Assembly (NCBI RefSeq): GCF_039545135.1
Contig: NZ_BAABRU010000016.1
Location: forward strand, 62,001-126,000
Length of the DNA stretch: 64,000 nt
Direction of reading: 5' to 3'
Source of the DNA: Herpetosiphon gulosus
GTDB taxonomy: Bacteria; Chloroflexota; Chloroflexia; Chloroflexales; Herpetosiphonaceae
Shown here: one piece after another, positions 36,410-44,953 of the stretch
Layout of the letters: each line of letters starts with the position of its first letter
How positions within the stretch are numbered: position 1 is the stretch's first letter
Position numbers and translations under genes: made by a program
Notes under the pieces: generated by a model
Told to the model about the DNA's origin: nothing
Seen by the model: the letters and a program-made list of their open reading frames with translations, nothing else
Databases searched by the model: none

Positions 36410-36480
36410 TTTGTAAGATCTGGCACGATGGACGCTCGCTAACTTGCCTGCTGATCATTAAGTAATCTAGTGCGGTACAA

Positions 36481-36510
36481 ACGCCCTGCGGCTAAGCGCT
36501 ACAGGGCGTT
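36481..36510. terminator. Terminator hairpin between convergent genes
   Basis: ACGCCCTG (36481-36488) pairs with CAGGGCGT (36502-36509), with flanking A and T extending the stem by one pair. It lies between the hypothetical gene and the end of cydB. Confidence 0.75.
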
Positions 36511-36553
36511 GATTATTCAAATCTAAACCTTGTGCTGGGCCATAAAGCACAGC

Positions 36554-37564
36554 TTATAGATCGTCGATTGGCGCACTTTTAAAAACCTTGAACAAGAACC
36601 ACAGCGATGGCAACAGAATTAACAAGCCCAAGGGCAAGGCGACCAAAATGAACACAAGCGTTGACCGAGGAGCTGCAGCTGCCGCTAAAGTCACATCGGG
36701 ATAAATGATGTAGGGATATTGGGCGATGCCCCAGCCTGCCAATAAACAGCTAATTTGGACGATTGCTGCGCCTCGCGCAAGTTGAAAGCGCCAACGCAAC
36801 AAGGCCCAGCCTGAAAGCAACGCCGCAAGCACCCCAATTGTCAACACTGGTGCAGCTCGAATACTAATCAAGCCTTCCCACAAATGTTGGGCCGTGAAAT
36901 AGAGTAATGGTAAGCTTAATAACGATAAGCCAACTACTGCCGTACCTGCCAGCAAGGCCCGTTGGCGAAAATCGGCTTGTAATTCGTCGCGGGTTTCCAG
37001 CGTCATGTACACGGCGGCGAGGTAGGCACATAAGGCTAAGGCTAATAAACCCATGGCGATTGCCAAAGGCGTAAGCCAAACAATCCCCTCACTTTGCACA
37101 ACTCCATTGATTACCCGCAATTGGCCTGCCGAAACTGCACTGAGCGCCATGCCCAAAATCACTGGAGTGATGACGCTGGCCGCCCCAAAAATCGTACCCC
37201 AACGCTGGCTGCTTTGACTGGGTTTTTGCTCAGCTTGAGGGCTGTAGGCCCGAAACACAAAGGCCGCGCCGCGCAGAATAATCCCCAACAGCGCAAGATG
37301 GAACGGTGCGAATAGCCCGACGCTCAACGCAGCAAACGCAGTAGGAAAGCCCGTAAACAAGATGACAATGATAAAAATCAGCCAAACATGGTTGGCCTCC
37401 CAAACGGGGCCAACTGCATGGGCAATCGCTTCGCGTTGTTGGGTACGTCGCGGCCCCCACGCCAACAAATCCCAAATGCCGCCACCAAAATCAGCGCCTG
37501 CCAGAATCGCATAGGTAATCACGCCCAGCAAGCCAATCGCGGCTACCACAACCTCAAGCGGCAT
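36554..37564 (-). CDS. cydB: Cytochrome bd ubiquinol oxidase subunit II
   Basis: This 336-residue integral membrane protein is the second subunit of cytochrome bd, the quinol oxidase with high oxygen affinity. The family signatures are GADFGGGIWDLL near residue 25 and GPVWEANHVWLIFIIVILF near residue 52; eight or nine hydrophobic segments follow. I place the start at the ATG at 37564 (MPLEVVVAAIG), which overlaps the end of cydA by 11 bases; the upstream in-frame extension would add a charged, unlikely N-terminus. Operon with cydA. No cydDC or cydX was seen nearby. Confidence 0.95.
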   Translation of the reverse strand: MPLEVVVAAIGLLGVITYAILAGADFGGGIWDLLAWGPRRTQQREAIAHAVGPVWEANHVWLIFIIVILFTGFPTAFAALSVGLFAPFHLALLGIILRGAAFVFRAYSPQAEQKPSQSSQRWGTIFGAASVITPVILGMALSAVSAGQLRVINGVVQSEGIVWLTPLAIAMGLLALALCAYLAAVYMTLETRDELQADFRQRALLAGTAVVGLSLLSLPLLYFTAQHLWEGLISIRAAPVLTIGVLAALLSGWALLRWRFQLARGAAIVQISCLLAGWGIAQYPYIIYPDVTLAAAAAPRSTLVFILVALPLGLLILLPSLWFLFKVFKSAPIDDL

Positions 37565-38879
37565 GGGTCGCCTCGCTTTCCTTGGCTTCGGCGGGATAGC
37601 CCGTTGCAAGTTGACGTAATAAGTAGACTAACACGCTTGCAAGACCAATATAGAGCAAACTAAACAGATAAAACACCTGTGGCACGCCAGCGACCGTGGT
37701 AACTGCGTCGCGAGTACGCATCACCCCATAAATAATCCACGGCTGACGGCCAACCTCGGTCACAATCCACCCCGCTTGCAAGGCGATAAAGCCCAAAGGT
37801 GAGCCAAGCACCAAAGCCCATAAGAGTCTGCGACTCAGAGAAAACTTGCCTCGCCAACGTCGCCACCAAAACCACAAACCTAAGCCAATCAAGGCAAAGC
37901 CAGCGCCAACCATCACCTGAAAGGCGATATGTGTGATCACCACATTTGGGCGTTCGTCAGGCGGAAAGCTATTCAAGCCACGTAATTCGGCATTGAAATC
38001 GTTGGTGGCCATAAAACTCAGTGCCTTGGGAATTTCAATCCCAAAGTGAATTTCACCAGTCTCAGGGTCAGGAATCCCACCGATCAACAAGGGTGCACCA
38101 GCCTGAGTTTCAAACAAGGCCTCCATGGCAGCCAATTTGGCTGGCTGATCTTTGGCGACGCGTTGGGCACTAATATGACCACTAATCGGCTGTAACAAGG
38201 CGGTTACGGTTGCCAAGCCCAAGCTAATTGTCAAGGCCGAGCGATGATAGCGGTCGTTGCGGCCTTTGAGCAAGCCCATCGCATACACGCCCGCAACGGC
38301 AAACCCAGTGGCAATATAGCACGACAAGGTTGAGTGCAAGGCCATATCGAGCCAAGCAGGCGAGAGAAACGGCGCAAGCGGATTGACATTAACCGCCTTG
38401 CCATCAACTAAATCAAAACCAACGGGCGTTTGCATCCAAGCATTCGCAGCCACGACTAATGCGCCTGAAAGCATCCCGCTGATCGCCACTGGAATTCCAG
38501 TCAGCCAGTGGGCTAGTGGCGAGAGCCGCTTCCAACCATAGAGATAGAGGCCCAGGAAAATCGCCTCGATAAAGAAGGCAAAGCCCTCAAGCGTAAAGGC
38601 TGAACCAATGATACTGCCAGCAAAACCCATAAATGTTGGCCAAAGCAAGCCCAACTCAAAGGCTAGCGCCGTGCCTGAAACAGCGCCAATTGCAAAGGTG
38701 AGCGCGGTGGCTTTAGCCCATTTTTTGGCTAGGGCGAGATAGTGAGCTTGCCCCGTTTTCAAGCCCAAGCCTTCGCTAATAACCATAAGCAAGGGAAAGC
38801 CAATGCCCAACGCCGCAAAGACCATGTGAAACGCGAGCGAGACCTCCATCTGCGCTCGGGCTGCGGTCAAGGTATCCAT
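37554..38879 (-). CDS. cydA: Cytochrome bd ubiquinol oxidase subunit I
   Basis: This 441-residue membrane protein carries the haems and the quinol site of cytochrome bd. His18 (SLAFHMVFAALGIG) is the expected haem b595 ligand; a second histidine is in DMALHSTLSCYIATGF and the haem b558 methionine in HIAFQVMVGAGF. GRQPWIIYGVMRT is the conserved C-terminal signature. The segment after helix VI is short, so this is the short Q-loop type. The ATG at 38879 follows GGAGG at nine bases; the longer frame upstream has no ribosome site. It reduces oxygen to water and contributes to proton motive force. Confidence 0.95.
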   Translation of the reverse strand: MDTLTAARAQMEVSLAFHMVFAALGIGFPLLMVISEGLGLKTGQAHYLALAKKWAKATALTFAIGAVSGTALAFELGLLWPTFMGFAGSIIGSAFTLEGFAFFIEAIFLGLYLYGWKRLSPLAHWLTGIPVAISGMLSGALVVAANAWMQTPVGFDLVDGKAVNVNPLAPFLSPAWLDMALHSTLSCYIATGFAVAGVYAMGLLKGRNDRYHRSALTISLGLATVTALLQPISGHISAQRVAKDQPAKLAAMEALFETQAGAPLLIGGIPDPETGEIHFGIEIPKALSFMATNDFNAELRGLNSFPPDERPNVVITHIAFQVMVGAGFALIGLGLWFWWRRWRGKFSLSRRLLWALVLGSPLGFIALQAGWIVTEVGRQPWIIYGVMRTRDAVTTVAGVPQVFYLFSLLYIGLASVLVYLLRQLATGYPAEAKESEATHAA

Positions 38880-38967
38880 CTGTATTCCTCCGCAAAAATT
38901 TGGAGAACCCCCTAGCCATAAGCGTACCGAGAATGAGCCAATCAACCATCAGGCCATGATTGGAATG

Positions 38968-38991
38968 ATTCTCAGGTCTAAACCTGAGAAT
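38968..38991. other. Perfect 10-bp hairpin upstream of cydA
   Basis: ATTCTCAGGT and ACCTGAGAAT enclose four bases. It lies 89 bases upstream of the cydA start, between the neighbouring gene's terminator-like hairpin and cydA, so it could be a terminator or a regulator site. Confidence 0.45.
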
Positions 38992-39044
38992 GGGTTTGAT
39001 GATATTGATATGATTGAAATATAGGTGAGTGGTATCAATAGATT

Positions 39045-39071
39045 CCCTTCTCCCAGCAATTGGGAGAAGGG
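39045..39071 (-). terminator. Hairpin behind the phosphotransferase gene
   Basis: CCCTTCTCCCA and TGGGAGAAGGG form an 11-base perfect stem with a five-base loop, 15 bases after the stop codon at 39086. There is no strong T run. Confidence 0.6.
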
Positions 39072-39085
39072 TTGGAGTGTGGGGG

Positions 39086-40120
39086 TTATTTGGTGAGATC
39101 TGCGGCGGCTTGGGCCATAATCGGAATAACTGCCCCAAATTGGGCAAAACGGGCATCTTTGGTTTGGCCACGTTGATAGCGGGCATAAATCTGGGCCAAA
39201 ATGACCACTAAACGATAGAGGCCAAGCACATGGTAATAGCGGATATGGCTCACATCACGGCCTGAACGCTCAGCATAACGCGCAACCAACTCTTCACGAG
39301 TGGCAAATCGCCCATCGGTCGGCATCATGGCTACTGCTTGCAAGGCTGGCGGATCATCAGGCTGGCTCCAATAACATAACAAGGTACCCAAATCAGCCAA
39401 TGGCTCGCCCAAGGTACACATATCCCAATCGAATACCGCGATCAATTGGCTGGGATCGTTCTGGCGAAACATCACATTATCAAGTTTGTAGTCGTTGTGG
39501 ACAAGGGTTGGGGCTGAGGCTGGGGGTTGTTGCTCGCAAAGCCAAGCGTAGACATTCTCCATTGCTGGTAGATCATCGGGTTTGGCTTTGTTCCAACGCT
39601 CATACCAACCAACAACTTGACGTAAGATAAAGCCATCGGGTTTGCCGATATGGCTCAATCCAATCATTGAATAATCGACAGCATGCAGATCGGCGAGGGT
39701 ATCGACCAAGGCTAAACTAAGGGCACGTGGTGCTTCGGAAGTGTTAAATTGATGCGGCAATTCGCGACGGACAACCGTACCATGGCGGCGCTCCATAATA
39801 AAAAATGGTGCACCAATGATTTCAGGTTCGTTGCAGAATAAAAAGGTTTGGGGAGCCTGAGCAAAGGCTGGATGTAATTGCGATAAGACCCGATATTCGC
39901 GGCCCATATCGTGGGCTGAGGGGGCAACTGGGCCAAGTGGCGGGCGACGCAGCACATATTCATAATGACCATAATCCAGCAGATAGGTCAAATTGGCAGC
40001 GCCGCCCCCAAACTGGCGCACGGTCAAGGGCTGGCTTGAACCAGGCAACTTATCGTATAAATAATCGGCTAAAGCTGATTCATTCAACTGTTCATCAGGC
40101 CGAACTTGAATCGTATCCAT
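39086..40120 (-). CDS. Phosphotransferase family protein (APH fold, ACAD10/11-like kinase part)
   Basis: This 344-residue protein has the aminoglycoside-phosphotransferase/choline-kinase fold. The nucleotide loop is VRQFGGGAANLTYLLDYG near residue 36, the catalytic loop is LVHNDYKLDNVMF (~210), and the metal site is VFDWDMCTLGEPLADLG (~233). It is followed in mammals, as the N-terminal part of ACAD10/ACAD11, by an acyl-CoA dehydrogenase; here the dehydrogenase gene lies 29 bases upstream on the same strand. By analogy the pair would phosphorylate and then dehydrate/oxidise 4-hydroxyacyl-CoA. That role is inference. The ATG follows GAGG. Confidence 0.88.
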   Translation of the reverse strand: MDTIQVRPDEQLNESALADYLYDKLPGSSQPLTVRQFGGGAANLTYLLDYGHYEYVLRRPPLGPVAPSAHDMGREYRVLSQLHPAFAQAPQTFLFCNEPEIIGAPFFIMERRHGTVVRRELPHQFNTSEAPRALSLALVDTLADLHAVDYSMIGLSHIGKPDGFILRQVVGWYERWNKAKPDDLPAMENVYAWLCEQQPPASAPTLVHNDYKLDNVMFRQNDPSQLIAVFDWDMCTLGEPLADLGTLLCYWSQPDDPPALQAVAMMPTDGRFATREELVARYAERSGRDVSHIRYYHVLGLYRLVVILAQIYARYQRGQTKDARFAQFGAVIPIMAQAAADLTK

Positions 40121-40149
40121 GGGTTGTACCTCGGGACACTACACGCAAA

Positions 40150-41367
40150 CTAGGCTTTGCGCTCAGGATAACCGTAACGCTTCAAGATTTCACGGGCTAC
40201 GACCATTTTATGCACTTCATCTGGCCCATCGTAAATCCGTGATGCCCGCCCTTGCCGCCACATAAAGGCCAGCGGCGTATCATCAGAAACGCCCAAACCA
40301 CCATGAACTTGAATCGCCCGATCAAGCACATTCATCAACATGGCGGCGACACTAAATTTAATTAATGAGATATCGATGCGGGCTGATTTAGCCCCAGCTT
40401 GATCAATTTGCCAAGCAGCGTGCAACACACTCAGCCGAGCAGCTTGAATTTCCGCAGCACTTTCGGCGATCCAATGTTGCACCATTTGCTTATCGGCCAA
40501 CGGCCCACCAAATGCCACCCGCTTGGTGCTATATTCACACATCAAATCGAACGCCCGTTGAGCCTGACCAAGCCAGCGCATACAATGGTGAATGCGGCCT
40601 GGACCAAGCCGAGTTTGGGCGATGGCAAAGCCTTGGCCACGCTTGCCCAGCAGATTTTCGGCTGGCACACGTACATCGGTATATTCAATTTCCCAGTGGC
40701 CACCACCAGTTGTATGGCCCATCACCGAAATTGGCCGCACCAAGGTTAAGCCAGGGGCTTCAGCAGGCACAATAATTTGGCTATAGCGCAAATGAGTCGG
40801 GGCATTGGGGTCGGTCATGGCCATAACGATGCCAAAACCTGCACCATTGGCGTTGGTGCTATACCACTTGCGCCCGTTAATCACCCACTGATCATCAACT
40901 AATTCAGCAGTTGTCTGAAGCAAGGTTGGGTCGGCTCCGCTGACATCTGGCTCGGTCATGCTGAAAAATGAGCGCACATCGCCTTGTTGCAAAGGCCAAA
41001 AAAAGTGCTCGTGCTGAGCAGGCGTGCCGTAGTGCCAGAGAATTTCGGCGTTGCCACTATCAGGCGCGTTCGAGCCAAAAATGCGCGGCGCAAAGTACGA
41101 GCGCCCAATAATTTCGTTGAGCAGCCCATATTCCATAATCGAGAGGCCCATGCCGCCAGCTTCGCGGGGCAAATGGCCGGCCCACAAACCCAATTCCTTG
41201 ACTTCTGCTTGTAATTGCTTGATCTCAGGATGATCTTCGGAGCAAGCAGGATAGGCCTTTTCGTCATAATCGAACCATGTTTGCTCGTTAGGATAGACTT
41301 TTTCAACCAAAAATTGGCTAATTTGTTCGCGCATTGCCGCAATATGGCTGGGAATTGCAAAATCCAT
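40150..41367 (-). CDS. Acyl-CoA dehydrogenase family protein (ACAD10/11-like)
   Basis: This 405-residue FAD enzyme oxidises acyl-CoA at the alpha-beta position in the cytosol. It shows FFSMTEPDVSGADPT (flavin and substrate loop, ~130), VINGRKWYSTNA, the arginine-rich helix and the C-terminal VHGGLGVSDDTPLAFMWR and RIYDGPDEVHK. IYDGPDEVHK rather than IYEGTxEI is characteristic of the ACAD10/11 branch. It is the first gene of a pair with the phosphotransferase 29 bases downstream. The ATG follows AAGGAG. Confidence 0.93.
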   Translation of the reverse strand: MDFAIPSHIAAMREQISQFLVEKVYPNEQTWFDYDEKAYPACSEDHPEIKQLQAEVKELGLWAGHLPREAGGMGLSIMEYGLLNEIIGRSYFAPRIFGSNAPDSGNAEILWHYGTPAQHEHFFWPLQQGDVRSFFSMTEPDVSGADPTLLQTTAELVDDQWVINGRKWYSTNANGAGFGIVMAMTDPNAPTHLRYSQIIVPAEAPGLTLVRPISVMGHTTGGGHWEIEYTDVRVPAENLLGKRGQGFAIAQTRLGPGRIHHCMRWLGQAQRAFDLMCEYSTKRVAFGGPLADKQMVQHWIAESAAEIQAARLSVLHAAWQIDQAGAKSARIDISLIKFSVAAMLMNVLDRAIQVHGGLGVSDDTPLAFMWRQGRASRIYDGPDEVHKMVVAREILKRYGYPERKA

Positions 41368-41397
41368 GGGCTTCGTTGCTCCTTGGTGGAGTGGGCC

Positions 41398-42525
41398 TTA
41401 TTTGGCCCACGACATCCCTGAATCGACATCAAACAAGTCGCGCCGAATATCGACTGGTTGGCTGAGGCTTGGTGTGCTACCCTGAATCGTGAGATCAGCG
41501 ATCGAGAGCGTGACTTGATCGCTGATCGTGAAAAAGGCTAGTTTTGTGCCATCAGGCGACCATGTGGCTTGGCGCGAGCGTCCGGTGCTGGTGAGTTTAA
41601 CTGGAGCGCTGCGCACTTTACCGTTGGCATCGGGGGCTGGCACGATAAACACATCACTATAGCCATTTTCGCTTTTGGTGAAGGTCAGCCATTTGCCATC
41701 AGGCGAGAAGGCTGGATCAATCGCACCTTTAAATGTATCTTCGCTCGGCCCTTGCAGCACCCCATATTTATCGTTGCCACCTGGCAGATCAAGCACCGCG
41801 TAGCCCAGCTGAATCTCAGCCGCCTCGCAGCCAAAGCAGCGTTCGGCTTGGCTATAGACAATCATCGATCCATCATCAGACCAGGTTGGGTGGCTCAAAT
41901 CGGTATCTGCTTGAACAAAGCGTTGGAAACTAGCCTCAGGAAATTGGCCAGTACCAATCCGCCGTGTGCCATAGATATACAATGAAAGCGGATATTCTTG
42001 GTAGCCGCCGCCAACATCGCGCGGTGCTTGGGCTTGCGAAACATAACTAAGAAACTGCCCATCAGGCGACCAACGCGGATAAAACGCCCAACGCAGGGTT
42101 TGAATATGATCTTCCGAGCGGGCTGCGATATTGGTTGGTTCGTTATTGGTGACCTGCTGTTTGTTGGAGCCATTGGCATTCATCACCCAAATATCGGCGA
42201 AACTCTCTTCGCGCTGAATATAGGCGATTTTGCTCCCATCGGGCGACCAACTAGGCTGGTATTTTTTGTGCGATGTGGTAATGCGTCGAGCCTCAGTGCC
42301 TTCGTGAACCCAAATATCACCTGAGCCGTTTTCGACCCGCACGAACAGCAATTTGCCGGGAATATCGCGCTGATCTTCGACCACAATTTGGGTGGCTTGG
42401 GTTTCATCGACCGCTGGTTGGGCTTCATTTGTGGGGAGTGGCTGCATCGTTGGCAGGGCTGAGCCTGCTTCACTACAGGCGGCTAACAAACACACTAGGA
42501 TCAACAAATAGAACGAACGTCTCAC
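41398..42525 (-). CDS. TolB-like PD40/WD40 beta-propeller lipoprotein
   Basis: This 375-residue exported lipoprotein begins with a hydrophobic signal and the lipobox LLAAC near residue 17. PD40 blades follow: QPSWSPDGSKIAYIQ, PRWSPDGQFLSYVS, DPAFSPDGKWLTFTK and QATWSPDGTKLAFFT. It probably works as a binding or scaffolding propeller at the cell surface; no partner is apparent. I favour the GTG at 42525, which follows GAGG by six bases, over a TTG four codons upstream. It lies between the acyl-CoA dehydrogenase gene and the lipid kinase gene. Confidence 0.85.
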   Translation of the reverse strand: MRRSFYLLILVCLLAACSEAGSALPTMQPLPTNEAQPAVDETQATQIVVEDQRDIPGKLLFVRVENGSGDIWVHEGTEARRITTSHKKYQPSWSPDGSKIAYIQREESFADIWVMNANGSNKQQVTNNEPTNIAARSEDHIQTLRWAFYPRWSPDGQFLSYVSQAQAPRDVGGGYQEYPLSLYIYGTRRIGTGQFPEASFQRFVQADTDLSHPTWSDDGSMIVYSQAERCFGCEAAEIQLGYAVLDLPGGNDKYGVLQGPSEDTFKGAIDPAFSPDGKWLTFTKSENGYSDVFIVPAPDANGKVRSAPVKLTSTGRSRQATWSPDGTKLAFFTISDQVTLSIADLTIQGSTPSLSQPVDIRRDLFDVDSGMSWAK

Positions 42526-42550
42526 ACAGAACCTCAATCTGGCTATAGGG

Positions 42551-43444
42551 TTAGTTGATTTCAGTGGTACGCGGTAAGAGTACGCGCAGCGCTTGCGGAA
42601 CTACCCGAAAGGTCATGGGTGTTGTGCCAATCGCATCGCCATCGACTTGAATTGGCAAAGGCTTGGAGCAGGCAACCTCGATCTCACGAGCTTGCACATA
42701 CTCTAAGCCTTGGATCACACCATAGCCACGGAACAAAATTCCAGCTAGCAATTTAGGGGCATCAAGGGCACTATCGCCCATCATGGTACAAACATCGAGC
42801 ATGCCATCGCGCATGGCTGCCCGATAGGCAATATTCAACACACCACCATACAGCCGTGAGTTGCTAATTAATACAAACAGGGCATTGCCTTTGAGCGGCT
42901 GGCCGTCAAGGCTGATGCGGGTGCGCGTGCCCCGCAAACGCCAGAGCACTGGCAAGCTTTTGATCACATAGGCCAAGCGGCCTAGGCGTTTTTTATCAGC
43001 TGAATGGACTTCGCGAGTAATCGCGGCATCCAAGCCAACGCCTGCCATTAGCAAAAAATAGCGCTCGTTAGCTTGGCCAACATCAACCAGCTCGACATGA
43101 CCATCAACCAATTGTCGCGCCGCATGCAATGGATTGAGCGATTGTTGGAGTTCGCGAACCCATACATTGCCTGTGCCAACTGGTAACGCTCCCAGCGCGG
43201 TATCGGTGCCAACGAGGCCATTCATGACCTCGTTGATCGTGCCATCGCCGCCAGCCGCCACAATTAAATCGTTGCGTTTAGCTTCTTCGCGGGCAAAACT
43301 GGTGGCATCGCCAGCCTTGCGGGTTTCGCGTAGCCGCACTTGCCAGCCTTGGTTGCTGCGCCATTCGGTAATGCCTTGGGCGATCGCGCGGCGTTGGTGG
43401 GCATTGCCTGCATTTGGATTAAGAATAACAGTTACACGCTTCAT
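42551..43444 (-). CDS. Diacylglycerol kinase-like lipid kinase (YegS/DgkB family)
   Basis: This 297-residue protein has the DAGK catalytic domain: VILNPNAGNAHQ at the N-terminus, the nucleotide motif AAGGDGTINEVMNGL (~62-76) and LPVGTGNVWVREL (~88-100). The C-terminal beta domain carries VQVDGDAIGTTPM-like sequence (PIQVDGDAIGTTP). Family members phosphorylate lipids such as diacylglycerol, sphingosine or phosphatidylglycerol. The start codon overlaps the preceding gene's stop (ATGA), so the two are coupled. Confidence 0.92.
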   Translation of the reverse strand: MKRVTVILNPNAGNAHQRRAIAQGITEWRSNQGWQVRLRETRKAGDATSFAREEAKRNDLIVAAGGDGTINEVMNGLVGTDTALGALPVGTGNVWVRELQQSLNPLHAARQLVDGHVELVDVGQANERYFLLMAGVGLDAAITREVHSADKKRLGRLAYVIKSLPVLWRLRGTRTRISLDGQPLKGNALFVLISNSRLYGGVLNIAYRAAMRDGMLDVCTMMGDSALDAPKLLAGILFRGYGVIQGLEYVQAREIEVACSKPLPIQVDGDAIGTTPMTFRVVPQALRVLLPRTTEIN

Positions 43445-44214
43445 TCGTTGTCGTTATCATCATCATTATTAAAATTCAGCGCTGCCTGCGCTCCACGGCG
43501 TTCGATGCTTTCCAGCAAGGTTGCTGGGGTTTCGATCCAGCCACGGCGCAGGGCATAGAGCACCGCTTGCGTTCGATCATTCAGCGAAAGCTTGCGCAAA
43601 ATCGATGAAATATGATTTTTGACGGTTTGGGTGCTAATTTTGAGTGCATCGGCAATATCTTTGTTGGTTGCGCCGCTAGCGATATGCTCTAGCACCTCAA
43701 TTTCACGGTCGCTCAACGGCGAGAATAAACTAATATCGAGATCCGGCTCGGCCACGATGCCAGTTTGCAAACCACGAAACTGGGTCAAAATCCGGTCAGC
43801 AACCCGTGGATCTTCAAACATCACATCGTTGATTACATATTCGCCACGGGCGACGCGCCGCAAGACAGTTGCCAAGGTTTTGGGGCTAATTTCCTTGGAA
43901 TAATAGGCGGCAGCTCCAGCTCGTAAGGCGTTGAAGGCATGCTCGTCGCTTTCGTAAACGCTCAACATCACCACGCCGATGTTGGGATATTGGCGGCGAA
44001 TCGTGCGGGTAAACTCCAATCCATCCATGTTGGGTAAATTCAAATCAGTCAGGACTACATCTGGCTCATGCTCAGAAATTAAGACCAAGCCTTCTTCGGC
44101 ACTAGAACCTTCTCCAATGATCTTGATATCGCGTTCGCTCGAAAGCGCCCAGCGAACCCCTTGCCGAAACAATGGGTGATCATCGACCATCAGCACTTTG
44201 ACTGTTGCATACAT
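43441..44214 (-). CDS. NarL/FixJ-type response regulator
   Basis: This 257-residue regulator has a receiver domain (VLMVDDHPLFRQG at the start, phosphoacceptor in VVLTDLNLPNMDG, conserved lysine in YYSKEISP) and a LuxR-type helix-turn-helix (LSDREIEVLEHIASGATNKDIA, STQTVKNHISSILRKL). It ends in an unusual acidic tail (NNDDDNDNE). The ATG at 44214 follows AAAGGA; the longer frame upstream lies within the preceding gene and lacks one. It overlaps the Maf gene by 25 bases and the lipid kinase by four. No kinase is adjacent. Confidence 0.93.
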   Translation of the reverse strand: MYATVKVLMVDDHPLFRQGVRWALSSERDIKIIGEGSSAEEGLVLISEHEPDVVLTDLNLPNMDGLEFTRTIRRQYPNIGVVMLSVYESDEHAFNALRAGAAAYYSKEISPKTLATVLRRVARGEYVINDVMFEDPRVADRILTQFRGLQTGIVAEPDLDISLFSPLSDREIEVLEHIASGATNKDIADALKISTQTVKNHISSILRKLSLNDRTQAVLYALRRGWIETPATLLESIERRGAQAALNFNNDDDNDNE

Positions 44215-44930
44215 AGTGGTTCCTTTGCTAATGTAGCACGCCAGCGCTGCCAAGCTTGCTCGACCGTGTAGGGAATATACATTCCTGCTTGGGTCAATAA
44301 ACTGACAGTCGTTGGAAGCGGTAGCCCAACAACGGTTGTAAAACTGCCTTTAACCTCTTCGACCAAGCGTCCGCCGATGCCCTGTACGCCATAGGCTCCG
44401 GCTTTATCCATTGGCTCACCAGTTGCGATATAGTCCCAAATTTCAGCATCGCTGAGCGGGCTTAAACGCACTTGGGCAGCAGCCAACTCGCATAACGGTT
44501 GGTCTGAGGTGGTGGGCAGCACCACAACTCCGGTATAAACAGTATGCCAACGTCCGGCGAGGCGGCGCAGCAATTCATAGGCATGAGCCGGATCACGTGG
44601 CTTGCCCAAGATCAACGAATCAATCACCACAATCGTATCAGCAGCCAAAATCGCTGCTGAATGACCAACTTCGCGGGCGGCTTGGGCTTTACGCCACGCT
44701 AATAAGGTTGGGTGATTGGCGAGGCCTAAGTCGAAGGCTGGGAGCAACTCCACAATCGCTGAGGGCACTTGATCTTGGCGCTCTTCCCCATCATTGGCTT
44801 CAATTATAAACGACAGCCCCAAACTACTTAACAAATCATGTCGTCGGGGTGAGGCCGAGGCCAGAATTAAGCTATCCACGCTGCATGGTACTCCACAAGC
44901 CAAACTCAATTGTTGTTCATCATAACGCAA
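44190..44930 (-). CDS. Maf-family nucleoside triphosphate pyrophosphatase
   Basis: Maf proteins hydrolyse non-canonical or modified nucleoside triphosphates and affect septum formation. The N-terminal motif ILASASPRRHDLLSSLGL is diagnostic, and AAILAADTIVVIDSLILGKP is the metal-binding core, followed by TVYTGVVVL and KAGAYGVQGIGG. There is an insertion of about 20 residues after the first motif (EERQDQVPSAIVELLPAFDL) compared with short Maf proteins. The start is uncertain: the ATG at 44930 has no ribosome site, whereas a GTG at 44879 follows GGAG and begins right at the Maf domain. It lies 23 bases behind the recombinase gene. Confidence 0.92.
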   Translation of the reverse strand: MRYDEQQLSLACGVPCSVDSLILASASPRRHDLLSSLGLSFIIEANDGEERQDQVPSAIVELLPAFDLGLANHPTLLAWRKAQAAREVGHSAAILAADTIVVIDSLILGKPRDPAHAYELLRRLAGRWHTVYTGVVVLPTTSDQPLCELAAAQVRLSPLSDAEIWDYIATGEPMDKAGAYGVQGIGGRLVEEVKGSFTTVVGLPLPTTVSLLTQAGMYIPYTVEQAWQRWRATLAKEPLCMQQSKC

Positions 44931-44953
44931 ACAGGCAAAGCTGCAAGTAGCAA